Source: Nitrosomonas sp.
GTDB taxonomy: Bacteria; Pseudomonadota; Gammaproteobacteria; Burkholderiales; Nitrosomonadaceae
Assembly: GCA_016703745.1 (NCBI GenBank)
Contig: JADJBK010000006.1
Coordinates: 682,001 to 746,000, forward strand
Reading direction: 5' to 3'
Length of the DNA stretch: 64,000 nucleotides
Positions 9,160-17,441 of the stretch are shown here, piece after piece (the stretch's first letter is position 1; every line of letters starts with the position of its first letter). Made by a program: the position numbers and the translations under genes. A model generated the notes under the pieces. That model worked only from the letters and a program-made list of their open reading frames with translations. It searched no databases and was not told the DNA's origin.

Positions 9160-9558
9160 GATGCTGAAATGGGTAAAAAGAAAAGGGTTAGGAGTTATCT
9201 AAAAAACACCGAGCGTAGCCGAGATTATACAGGGCGCTTCCAGAAATTCAGAGGTTGATACTGGAAGAGATATAAATAAAAATAGTCACTACTCACCCCT
9301 CAAAAATACTTGGCAGGTTTTTGGATAAGCAAAATTTAATTTTGTATCTGACAGCCAGATCTTTGCAAAAATTACCTTGAATCGATCATTAAGGTAATGA
9401 CAGTACTGTAATCAGCCGGGCTGATAAATTTCGATTAAATATGTGTGGCAGATTCCATTTCACTTCACAAAATCAAGGTATAATCAATAACAATTCTCAT
9501 TACCGTTATTCTTAACGATTCCATTTAAATCGCCGTAAAATAGATTTCAGACCCCACT
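9160..9558. other. Divergent intergenic region between dacA and the TonB receptor
   Basis: This 399-bp AT-rich stretch separates two divergent genes and must hold both promoters. No open frame with coding character was seen. The only site I can name is the Fur-like sequence at 9486-9504 on the receptor side. Confidence 0.6.
9486..9504. promoter_or_regulatory. Probable Fur box upstream of TonB receptor
   Basis: The site AATAACAATTCTCATTACC matches the 19-bp consensus GATAATGATAATCATTATC at 13 of 19 positions. It lies 55 bp before the receptor start, a normal operator position. Repression by Fur under iron sufficiency is inferred. Confidence 0.55.
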
Positions 9559-11976
9559 ATGATTATTTTAGACTTTACTAAACGCATTGATTTTAAAAAA
9601 TTATTACTTGCCCTGAGTTTGGTACTGATTTTATTGTCCGAATCTGGCTTGACGGAACCGCTTGATAATACCCCCTCTCCTGCCGTACAAACCTATCATA
9701 TTCCTGCCGGGTATCTGCACGATGCATTAACGCAACTTTCGCAGCAGGCAGGAATAAAACTGGCTATCGACCCAGCGTTGTTGCAGGGAAAAGTAACACT
9801 GGGATTAACCGGTGATTTTGATTTTAAATCAGCATTGGATCAATTGCTTGCAGATTCAGATCTGCAAGCCGTGCAGCGGAGCGGCGGTTATGCCATTACC
9901 ACCGCCACCACAACAGCCGAGCCCGCCATTACAACCTTGCCTTCAATACAAATCACGGCCAGTAATACCAACCGGTATGCAGCGGTGAGTTCCAGCACGG
10001 CAACAAAAACCAATACCTTGCTGCGCGATGTGCCTCAATCTATCACGGTCATAACCAATGAGTTAATCAAGGATCAATCGATCCGGAGTATTGGTGATGC
10101 TGTCCGCTATGTGCCTGGTGTCGGCGTCTCCCAGGGCGAAGGCAATCGCGACGCACTTGTGTTTCGCGGCAATCGCTCAACCGGCGATTTTTTTACCGAT
10201 GGCATCCGCGATGATGTCGAGTATTTCCGTGATCTTTACAATACAGCACGCGTTGAAGTACTGAAAGGCGCCAATGGCATGATTTTTGGCCGAGGTGGCT
10301 CGGGTGGCGTGGTTAATCGCGTCACCAAGCAAGCTAATTGGGATCCGGTGCGGGAATTTTCATTCCAGGGTGGATCGTACAATCAGAAAAGAATAAACGC
10401 GGATGTCGGTCATGTCATCAACGATGTGGCAACAATTCGCTTGAATGCCTTATACGAAAATGCCGGCAGCTTCCGGGACGGCGTCAGCATGGAACGGCTG
10501 GGAATCTCCCCAACCGTGACCCTTAAACCAACCCCTCGCACCAAAGTAATTGCCGGCATGGAGCGCTTTCATGACGATCGCACTGCGGATCGGGGCGTTA
10601 CCTCGGTTTTGGGCCGTACTGGAGCAGTAACCGGTCCTGTCGATGTCAGCCGGTCGCAATTTTTCGGAGATCCCCGGCGTAGTCCCACGCATGTCGATGT
10701 CTTGTCGTTCCATTCCCTGATTGAACACAAATTCGATTCGGGCGTTATGCTGCAAAACCGTACTAATTATGCGACCTATGATAAGTTTTATCAGAATGTC
10801 TTTGCCAATGGCGGATTGAATACCGTGACCGGTTTGGTTTCAATAGGAGCGTATAACAATACGACATCGCGCGAGAACGTCTTCAACCAGACGAATCTGC
10901 TGTATACGGTAAATACCGGGCCTGTTTCGCATACGCTGATGGCGGGTGTCGAAGTCGGCCGCCAGGAAACCCATAACAGGCGCGCGACTGGCCTGTTCAA
11001 TAATGATCCGGCCAATACCAATCTGCTGGTTTCCTTGAGCAATCCGGTCACCAATGTTCCGATCACGTTCAGAACACGGGATTCGGGCGGGGATCTGGAT
11101 GCGCTGAACCGCAGCGTTGTCAATATCACTTCGCTCTATATTCAGGATCAGATTGAGATCATTCCCCAGCTCCAGGTAATTGCCGGGGTGCGCTATGATT
11201 TGTTTGAAGTAGATTTTCAGCAGAAAAATGGCCCGAGGGATCACTTGAAATCAAGGGATGACTTGATTGCACCCCGTTTTGGTGTGGTCTATAAACCGTT
11301 TCAGCCGGTTTCGTTTTATGCCAGTTACAGCCAGGCCTACGTGCCACGGGCCGGTGATCAGCTCACGGCTTTGAACGTCACGGTTGAAACACTCAAGCCA
11401 GAAAAATTTGTAACGCTGGAAACCGGAGTCAAATGGGATATTCGCCCTGATCTGGCCTTCACCACCGCTGTCTATCAATTGGACCGCAGTAATGTCATCA
11501 ATTCGGTTGTCGGAGGGCAGACTTTTCTGACCAAAGGCCAGCGTACCGAAGGTGTCGAAGTCGGTCTCGCCGGGCAACTGACGCCCAATTGGAGTGTGAT
11601 GGGCGGTTATGCCTATCAGGTGGGGGAAATTACCAGCGATATCCTGGGGATCGCACGGAAAGGGGCAACAGTTGCGGAGCTTCCGCGTCACACCTTCTCA
11701 GTGTGGAGCCGCTATGATGTTACGCCCATGTTCGGCGTGGCTGTGGGGGTGATTCACCGGGGCGACATGTTTGCCTCACTGACCAACCGGGTCAGCGTAC
11801 CCGATTTCACGCGCGTCGATGCGGCGCTTTTTGCGCAGTTTACCAAGCGGTTCCGTGGCCAGTTGAATATCGAGAATTTGTTCGATACCCGATACTTTGC
11901 TGCGGCACACAACGATTTCAATATTACGCCGGGTTCACCGATTGCGGTCAGAGCGACACTGATCGCTAATTTCTAG
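9559..11976 (+). CDS. TonB-dependent siderophore receptor with N-terminal STN domain
   Basis: The 805-residue outer-membrane receptor has a signal segment (about 16-33), then an STN (secretin/TonB N-terminal) signalling domain at about 47-115 (IPAGYLHDALTQLSQQAGIKLAI), a plug domain (about 150-265: LRDVPQSITVIT, VEVLKGANGMIFGRGGSGG) and a C-terminal 22-strand barrel ending in phenylalanine (TLIANF). It resembles Fiu/FecA-class catecholate or hydroxamate receptors. STN domains usually signal to a FecR-like anti-sigma factor, but no fecI/fecR pair is in the window. It is intact, unlike the second receptor at 21916. A Fur-like box precedes it, and the next gene follows at 97 bp with its own Fur box. 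Confidence 0.93.
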   Translation: MIILDFTKRIDFKKLLLALSLVLILLSESGLTEPLDNTPSPAVQTYHIPAGYLHDALTQLSQQAGIKLAIDPALLQGKVTLGLTGDFDFKSALDQLLADSDLQAVQRSGGYAITTATTTAEPAITTLPSIQITASNTNRYAAVSSSTATKTNTLLRDVPQSITVITNELIKDQSIRSIGDAVRYVPGVGVSQGEGNRDALVFRGNRSTGDFFTDGIRDDVEYFRDLYNTARVEVLKGANGMIFGRGGSGGVVNRVTKQANWDPVREFSFQGGSYNQKRINADVGHVINDVATIRLNALYENAGSFRDGVSMERLGISPTVTLKPTPRTKVIAGMERFHDDRTADRGVTSVLGRTGAVTGPVDVSRSQFFGDPRRSPTHVDVLSFHSLIEHKFDSGVMLQNRTNYATYDKFYQNVFANGGLNTVTGLVSIGAYNNTTSRENVFNQTNLLYTVNTGPVSHTLMAGVEVGRQETHNRRATGLFNNDPANTNLLVSLSNPVTNVPITFRTRDSGGDLDALNRSVVNITSLYIQDQIEIIPQLQVIAGVRYDLFEVDFQQKNGPRDHLKSRDDLIAPRFGVVYKPFQPVSFYASYSQAYVPRAGDQLTALNVTVETLKPEKFVTLETGVKWDIRPDLAFTTAVYQLDRSNVINSVVGGQTFLTKGQRTEGVEVGLAGQLTPNWSVMGGYAYQVGEITSDILGIARKGATVAELPRHTFSVWSRYDVTPMFGVAVGVIHRGDMFASLTNRVSVPDFTRVDAALFAQFTKRFRGQLNIENLFDTRYFAAAHNDFNITPGSPIAVRATLIANF

Positions 11977-12013
11977 CAGATGGCGATTGATGAGTGTTTT
12001 TTTATTTGCTTTA

Positions 12014-12032
12014 GTAAATAATAATCATTATC
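12014..12032. promoter_or_regulatory. Fur box upstream of duplicated-domain protein
   Basis: The site GTAAATAATAATCATTATC matches the Fur consensus at 16 of 19 positions, the best match in the window. It lies 42 bp before the ATG at 12074 and well after the receptor stop at 11976, so the downstream gene has its own iron-responsive promoter (inferred). Confidence 0.75.
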
Positions 12033-12073
12033 ATTACGATCCGCATTAACAAATTCCAATAGGAGATTTAAAA

Positions 12074-14335
12074 ATGTTTTTATTTAAGGAACTCGCAAAC
12101 TCGCTGCGCCGGTCGTTGCTGGTGAGTTTGTGCTTTATGGCATTCGGTATCGGCAATGCGTTAACTGTAGCCGCCTCATCCAACGTTGCAGTGATTGAAT
12201 CCGCAGTGACTGCTTTTAAAAAAATTGGAACGTTGCGTAGAGAATTCCCCATTAATGGAGATGCAATTGCGACTGAATATGCTGGTGCTCTGCAAGTATT
12301 AACGCAGGAAATCGATACCACTAATTCCCTGGCGCTGGACAGTGATGTGCTAACTGCAATCGATGATATTCAAAACGATCACGCACCCAGGCTTGCAGCG
12401 CAGGTTGTCGACAAAACACTGCAACGCGTGTTTTATCAAAGTATCTGGAATCGTATTGCCGCCATTCGCGACCAATTTGAAACCGGCACACTGGATACTT
12501 TAACCGCCATGCTGAACGAATCGGAGGCTGCATTCCAGGCCATTTCCGGTACCGTCGCAAGAGAAAACCAGATTTTGACAGCCGACCGGCAAGCGCTTGA
12601 AGCTGGCAGCAACCCCGGGATCGATGTTGAGGTCAACGATCACTTTTCAAGGGTCAGGGCCGCAATCAATAAGAGCAATCCAGCAGAAGATTTTGTTACG
12701 GTGCAAATCGCCCGGTATGCGATTCGGATGTCGCTTGCACGAGCCTACTATATAGGGGTACTACGTGAAGTCTCCGGTATTATCAAAAACAGGAACCTGG
12801 ATCCTGATGAAACAAGGGTTTTGCAGAAAGAAGGAGAAATTTTTTATCGCATCATTGAATCGCTGGTAGCGAGAGGCAATCCTGCCGGTAGCTTGAGGAT
12901 AAAAACACAATTGACAGGCGACCCATCAAAAGTTGTTGCCGACGAGATTATCAGCGAGTTAGGTAAAGGGTTTATCGGCCGGGTAGTGGCCGAGATGAAC
13001 GGTCAAGCCACAGCAATTACCGAGCAAGACCGCGCACACGCAGTGGCAGAAGCAGCGGGTGCCAAATATTTTGCCCGGATTCTACTGCCTGATCTTGAAG
13101 TGCGACTGGGCGCCGCTGATCGAAACAGTCTGGAAAGTGAATTAGAAAACTTACTGACTGCCAGCAACGAATTAAGCTCACCAAAATCCGAGCAGGCACG
13201 TAATGCCATATCGGTGATTCTGACGAAGTATGAGAATGAACTTAACCGGGCTAACTATGAAATAACCCAACACACCGCCATCATAGAAAATGCGCTGGCC
13301 AATTATCAGGCAATCGATATGCTGCGGAACCAGGCACCAATTGATGGAGATGCAATCGCCGCAAAGTATTCAGGGGATTTACAGCAACTGGCACAACTGG
13401 TCGATTCGCTCTATGGACAAACGGTTGATCAAGATGTATTGGCGGCTATCGCACAGATCAAGTCAGGTAATCAAGTACCTTTGGCTTTACAGGTGATCGA
13501 TAAGTCGTTGCAGAGAACCTTTGCTCTGGTAGTTTACGATCGAATTACACTGGCATTGGAGCAATTCGATAATTTATCAACCGATGCACTGCTGCTTGAA
13601 TGGGATAGAGCGTACACCGCCTACCTGGCTATCGCCAAAACGGCAAATAAAGGAGACAAAGTACTTTCAGCGGACAAGCTGTCGATTGTATCGGGTAGTG
13701 ATCCGGATCTGGACTATCAAATCACCTCTGCTTTTGTTTTAGGCAAGCAAGCGCTTGATAAAGCGGATGCAGAAGATATCTGGTCATTGGCTTTGGCGCG
13801 TGAAAATATCGTTATTCCGTTGGTCAGGAGTTTCCTGATCGGAGTGCTGCGTGAAGTGGAAGGTATTATCGCGAATAGAATTAGTGAGGTTGATGAGGCC
13901 AGAGAAAAGCAAATCGAAGGTGACTATTTTTATCGTATCGTGGAAAGTTTCATCGCGCAGGATAACCCGTCTGGCAGCAATCAAATCAAGACACAGCTCA
14001 CCGGTGACTTGTCGAGTGTCGTTGCCGACCAGATCGTCAGTGAAATCAGCAGAGGCATTCTGGGACAGATTAAAAGAAGTATCCAGCAAATCGAAGTCAA
14101 TTACATAAGTGGCGATAAAAACCAGGCTTTATCGACCCTGGAAAGATTATCGCTCTATTCCGGTATTTTTTCATCTGATCTCAACCAGCGTCTGGGCACG
14201 CCCAAGCGTTCCAGTCTGGAAAATGCAATACGAGATCTGAAAGACGCAATTAATACCGGAAATACCGGCAGAGCTGTTGCATTGCGATCGATATTGACCA
14301 CGATTATTGCAGAATACGAAGACAAGCTATTTTAA
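12074..14335 (+). CDS. Secreted protein with two tandem copies of an unknown ~360-residue domain
   Basis: The 753-residue product starts with a signal peptide (about 1-34, ending NALTVAASS) and has no later membrane segment, so it is probably periplasmic. It is an internal duplication: residues 38-395 and 400-753 align throughout. Shared landmarks are I(N/D)GDAIA(T/A)(E/K)Y, LA(A/L)QV(V/I)DK(T/S)LQR, IGVLREV.GII and E(G)(E/D)(I/Y)FYRI(I/V)ES, then IKTQLTGD with VVAD and I(I/V)SE. Predicted mostly helical with many Glu and Asp. A ribosome binding site AGGAG lies just upstream (12062). A strong Fur box upstream and a neighbouring multicopper oxidase suggest an iron-binding or ferroxidase-partner role. 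I do not recognise the domain; a distant tie to periplasmic iron-uptake domains such as those attached to FTR1 permeases is possible but unproved. Confidence 0.85.
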   Translation: MFLFKELANSLRRSLLVSLCFMAFGIGNALTVAASSNVAVIESAVTAFKKIGTLRREFPINGDAIATEYAGALQVLTQEIDTTNSLALDSDVLTAIDDIQNDHAPRLAAQVVDKTLQRVFYQSIWNRIAAIRDQFETGTLDTLTAMLNESEAAFQAISGTVARENQILTADRQALEAGSNPGIDVEVNDHFSRVRAAINKSNPAEDFVTVQIARYAIRMSLARAYYIGVLREVSGIIKNRNLDPDETRVLQKEGEIFYRIIESLVARGNPAGSLRIKTQLTGDPSKVVADEIISELGKGFIGRVVAEMNGQATAITEQDRAHAVAEAAGAKYFARILLPDLEVRLGAADRNSLESELENLLTASNELSSPKSEQARNAISVILTKYENELNRANYEITQHTAIIENALANYQAIDMLRNQAPIDGDAIAAKYSGDLQQLAQLVDSLYGQTVDQDVLAAIAQIKSGNQVPLALQVIDKSLQRTFALVVYDRITLALEQFDNLSTDALLLEWDRAYTAYLAIAKTANKGDKVLSADKLSIVSGSDPDLDYQITSAFVLGKQALDKADAEDIWSLALARENIVIPLVRSFLIGVLREVEGIIANRISEVDEAREKQIEGDYFYRIVESFIAQDNPSGSNQIKTQLTGDLSSVVADQIVSEISRGILGQIKRSIQQIEVNYISGDKNQALSTLERLSLYSGIFSSDLNQRLGTPKRSSLENAIRDLKDAINTGNTGRAVALRSILTTIIAEYEDKLF

Positions 14336-14354
14336 AAATATAATTTTCCACTTG

Positions 14355-14482
14355 CCGTCTTAGGACGGCTATCCGAGAATAGCGATCGTAGCGAGGGCGA
14401 GAGCTGTTTAGGCAGGCTTGTCTGCAGTAGATCAGTCTATTCTCGGACGGCCTCCTGGCCATTCTGCGAGTGGAGGCCGTAT
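14355..14482 (+). other. Structured intergenic segment with nested inverted repeats
   Basis: Between the duplicated-domain gene and the oxidase lie paired sequences: TCCGAGAATAG at 14372-14382 against CTATTCTCGGA at 14437-14447, a small hairpin GCAG/CTGC inside them, and a second 8-bp stem CGGCCTCC/GGAGGCCG at 14448-14481. No T-run follows, so it is not a plain terminator. It could be an mRNA processing or attenuation element, or a small inactive mobile repeat. Confidence 0.5.
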
Positions 14483-14571
14483 TTGAAGTCACGCTTCCCG
14501 CAGACGAATGAAAGGAATCATCAATGCCAGTCATTACGCTTGCGCTTATTTTAAGCAGGAGAAACATTCAC

Positions 14572-15657
14572 ATGTTACAAAATAAAATTTTGGGTTTTGC
14601 CGTGATTTTGATATGGATTGCATTGAGTGGCAATCCAGTTTCTGCCAGATCAGTAGAACGAGTTTATTGGATAGCGGCTGACGAAGTGCAGTGGGATTAC
14701 GCACCTTCTTTTCCTGTCAATCCGATGACCGGCAATGAATTCGACGCAGATCAGCGCATCTTCGTGGAACACGGGATCGGACGGCGTTATTTAAAATCAG
14801 TTTACCGGCAATATACCGAAGGGTTTGGCGCCATCAAACCGCGCAGTGCCGAAGAAGAGCATCTGGGCATACTCGGGCCAATCATTCGTGCGGCTGTCGG
14901 GGACCGGATCATCGTTCACTTCAAAAACAATACACGTTTCCCGGCAAGCATCCATCCTCATGGCGTTCAATATACCCAGGCGCATGAGGGTGCTGCGCAC
15001 GCTCATGCCGCAGGCGGTGCCCATCAACAACATGGCGTGGTCGCGCCAGGGGGAGAACACACTTATGTCTGGGATGTTCCAGAGCGCGCCGGACCAGGCA
15101 AAAATGATCCATCATCGATTGCCTGGATTTACCACAGCCACATAAACGAGCCTGCCGAAACCAATGCCGGATTGATCGGCCCGATTATCATCACCCGCAA
15201 GGGACAGGCAAAACCGGACGGTGCGCCACGAAATATCGAGCGTGAATTCATCTCGTTATTCACCGTGTTCGATGAAAATGCCAGCCTGCATCTGGCAACC
15301 AATCTATCCGCCTGCGCAGATTCCTGCGATCCGGAGAATGAAGTCTTCGCGGAAAGTAATTTGATGCACGGCATCAATAGACTGGTTTATGGTAACAATC
15401 AAGGCTATTTGATGCGCAAGGGAGCGCGCGTGCGCTGGTATATCCTGGGCATGGGAACCGAGGTGGATCTGCATACGCCGCATTGGCACGGCGCGACGCT
15501 GCTGCACAACGGCAACCGCCTGGATGTGACCGAAGTGCTGCCGGCGGCGACCAAAACACTGGACATGCAGCCCGATGTGAAAGGTGAGTGGATGTATCAC
15601 TGTCATGTCAATGACCATATCAGTGCCGGTATGATGTCAACTTATACGGTTGAATAA
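14572..15657 (+). CDS. Two-domain ceruloplasmin-like multicopper oxidase
   Basis: A 361-residue exported (signal peptide about 1-25) multicopper oxidase with two cupredoxin domains. Domain 1 gives HPHG (H128, H130) and YHSH (H188, H190). Domain 2 gives HTPHWHG (H301, H304, H306) and HCH with H349 and M354, a full type 1 site plus trinuclear ligands. Motifs EEHLGILGP, TVFDENASL and MHGINRLVYGN recall ceruloplasmin/hephaestin A-domains rather than CueO or laccase. Two-domain enzymes normally work as trimers. The ATG at 14572 is chosen because AGGAG lies 11 bases upstream; an earlier in-frame ATG at 14524 has none and would bury the signal peptide. Ferroxidase activity is inferred from the family resemblance and iron-regulated neighbours. 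Confidence 0.9.
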   Translation: MLQNKILGFAVILIWIALSGNPVSARSVERVYWIAADEVQWDYAPSFPVNPMTGNEFDADQRIFVEHGIGRRYLKSVYRQYTEGFGAIKPRSAEEEHLGILGPIIRAAVGDRIIVHFKNNTRFPASIHPHGVQYTQAHEGAAHAHAAGGAHQQHGVVAPGGEHTYVWDVPERAGPGKNDPSSIAWIYHSHINEPAETNAGLIGPIIITRKGQAKPDGAPRNIEREFISLFTVFDENASLHLATNLSACADSCDPENEVFAESNLMHGINRLVYGNNQGYLMRKGARVRWYILGMGTEVDLHTPHWHGATLLHNGNRLDVTEVLPAATKTLDMQPDVKGEWMYHCHVNDHISAGMMSTYTVE

Positions 15658-16205
15658 TCAATGGATTATGGGGAGGATGTGGGATCTGGATGGATTAGTT
15701 GTAAGATTTGATTCCATGATTCCATGCGTCGTTTCCTGACTGCTGGATAATTTTAATTCAAGGACTTTGGGTTCTCGGGCTGTAAGATTTATACAAGCAC
15801 CAGGGTTTATTGCTGTGCTTGGAGCTTGGATTCGCATCTGCAGATTGCAAAAATTGCATCTCATAATTTATCTGATATATGAGCAACCAAGAGATTTATG
15901 CATTTGAGTGTTTGGCCAGATTTTTTGATAAAGCGGATTAAAGCACACTATCAACGGCCGCATTCTCGGCAACCTCGAAGGCTATGAAATACGTCTGGGC
16001 AAGCGTATCCGCTTGCATGGATAGAGACGGTTGTTGGCTCACGGCCACCGCACTGATGTGGTCGAGGTGCTCTTGCCCGCCAGCATGCTGGCGGGAATGT
16101 CCACCCACTGGCGCGTGTTGCCGTAACCAATACCTGACAATAGCTCCTTTCAAAAAAAGTCTTCATCAAGCAGAATTCCAGAAATTCAAGATTTATGTTG
16201 ACAGT
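15658..16205. other. Gene-poor stretch after the oxidase
   Basis: In this 548-bp stretch I see no intact gene. Bases 15658-15940 show nothing recognisable. Bases 15947-16110 keep a degraded multicopper-oxidase fragment (listed separately), and the right edge holds the hemP promoter region. Confidence 0.6.
15947..16110 (+). pseudogene. Relic of a second multicopper oxidase
   Basis: Reading the plus strand from 15947 gives TINGRILGNLEGYEIRLG then KRIRLHG and a stop, and in the same frame HGHRTDVVEVLLPASMLAG. These match the second-domain regions of ceruloplasmin-like oxidases (NG..(F/L)GNL.G and G.R.DV.EVLPA). The N-terminal half, both histidine clusters and the HCH motif are gone. It is not a copy of the intact neighbour, whose equivalent region differs in most residues. 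Confidence 0.65.
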
Positions 16206-16224
16206 GTGAATAGTAATCATTATC
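16206..16224. promoter_or_regulatory. Fur box upstream of hemP
   Basis: The site GTGAATAGTAATCATTATC matches the Fur consensus at 15 of 19 positions and ends only 10 bp before the hemP start, overlapping the likely ribosome binding region. Repression of hemP by Fur is typical of this family. Confidence 0.7.
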
Positions 16225-16234
16225 ATTCTTATCT

Positions 16235-16435
16235 ATGAGTAAGCAATTTCACGGGTCTATTAAATCTACGGATTTAGATATCCCGCAAAAACAGAACGCA
16301 ATAGCGCTTTCACGTCCATGCTTGATTAGCACGGAACAACTATTTGGGTCAGCGCGCGAAGTAGTCATTGCGCATAAAGGTGCAGAATACCGCCTGCAAA
16401 TTACCCGTAACGAGAAACTCATCCTCACCAAATAA
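16235..16435 (+). CDS. hemP: Hemin uptake protein HemP
   Basis: The 66-residue product has the conserved HemP C-terminal core: LISTEQLFGSAREVVIAHKG followed by AEYRLQITRNEKLILTK. HemP proteins are small cytoplasmic proteins encoded beside haem or siderophore receptors; in some Proteobacteria they act as regulators of receptor expression. A Fur box directly precedes it. The normal partner, a TonB receptor, is missing right after it and appears only at 21916 behind a second, broken hemP-like gene. Confidence 0.88.
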   Translation: MSKQFHGSIKSTDLDIPQKQNAIALSRPCLISTEQLFGSAREVVIAHKGAEYRLQITRNEKLILTK

Positions 16436-16733
16436 ACAACCCGCACCGCCAGCCAGCCTTTCAAGCCAGCCAGCCAGGAACCATTTAACTGTGTCCGGAG
16501 GCTATATGCACTTTCAAGAAACAATTATAACTGATTGATTATATGAGACATAAAAATATCCATTTGCCAACTTCATCATGTTTCTTTTAAACGCCTTGCG
16601 GTAGAAGGCCGATTACTACGCTAAAAACACGAACAAGAAACTGCACTGAATCCAGTCAGGCGCGCTCTGCCCTGCTGGGTACGTCGCGAGCACTCAGCTC
16701 ACCTTGACATCAAATACTGAAAGGAAAACTTCA
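16436..16733. other. Spacer with a duplicated hemP-receptor leader
   Basis: The first 75 bp after hemP are clearly similar to the bases between the hemP-like remnant and the receptor start (21834-21915), including the CCAGCCAGCCTTTCAAG stretch and the GGAGGCTATA ribosome binding site. Here the ATG that follows opens a frame of only about 10 codons. The rest of the 298-bp gap shows no gene, which fits loss of a receptor gene. Confidence 0.6.
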
Positions 16734-17372
16734 ATGAGCTCCACACAAACTATCCTCGTCGCCGTCATGAGCGGTCTGCTCAGCCTCAATGTCGCCGCCC
16801 ACTCGCTATGGCTAGAAGGCGACACTAACGCCAGCAAGCTTTATTTCGGCGAATACGATGAGAATCTGCGTGAACCCTCGCCAGGAAGACTCGACAGCAT
16901 CATTGCGCCGATAGCAACCGTGATTGATGCCACAGGCGCAGAGAGGTTCGTCAATGCCAGCCGCAACGGCAATCACTTTGATATTCCTGGTGGCATACAG
17001 TACTGGTACAGGCACTCGCAACCCGTACGTGAACCACAGGCAGAAAACTCCATTCCTGCGCAAAAACGTTTTTTCTATGCACGCCTTGGTAAAGGCGGCA
17101 GCTTGCCGCTGGATATACTACGACCCAGTGCAAATTTGTTGCGCTTGAGTTTCATGGGCAAGCCCCGGGCCAAAACTGAGATTGTCATCACCGCGCCCAG
17201 CGGCTGGCAAAAACATCTGCATACGGACGAAAATGGTGAAGCTGGTTTTTCACTGCCGAAACCTGGCCTCTATGTTGCTGAAGCGAGGCACACGCTAGAT
17301 AATCCCGGAGAATCTGATGGTAAAGCCTACGCTATCGAGATCCACATTGCCACGCTTAGTATTTACAAATGA
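16734..17372 (+). CDS. DUF4198-like periplasmic protein of the siderophore operon
   Basis: A 212-residue secreted protein with a clear signal peptide (MSSTQTILVAVMSGLLSLNVAAH). The mature part starts HSLWLE and ends in a beta-sandwich-like region (APSGWQKHLHTDENGEAGF, KPGLYVAEARH) typical of DUF4198, a family found with nickel, copper and iron uptake genes. The ATG at 16734 is preferred because GAAAGGAAAA lies 8-15 bases upstream; the frame is open 30 bases further up. Its TGA overlaps the next ATG (ATGA), coupling it to the PepSY gene. The exact ligand is unknown. Confidence 0.78.
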   Translation: MSSTQTILVAVMSGLLSLNVAAHSLWLEGDTNASKLYFGEYDENLREPSPGRLDSIIAPIATVIDATGAERFVNASRNGNHFDIPGGIQYWYRHSQPVREPQAENSIPAQKRFFYARLGKGGSLPLDILRPSANLLRLSFMGKPRAKTEIVITAPSGWQKHLHTDENGEAGFSLPKPGLYVAEARHTLDNPGESDGKAYAIEIHIATLSIYK

Positions 17373-17441
17373 GCAACTTGTCCTCTGATACTCGCATAGG
17401 TAACTCACGTTCGAATGAACCAAAAGGTTATCTGTTCTTAA

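Noticed and set aside
15984..16238. An 84-residue plus-strand reading frame between the oxidase and hemP
   Set aside because: It is in the wrong frame for the oxidase relic that lies beneath it, is Cys/Trp-rich by chance and has no ribosome binding site.
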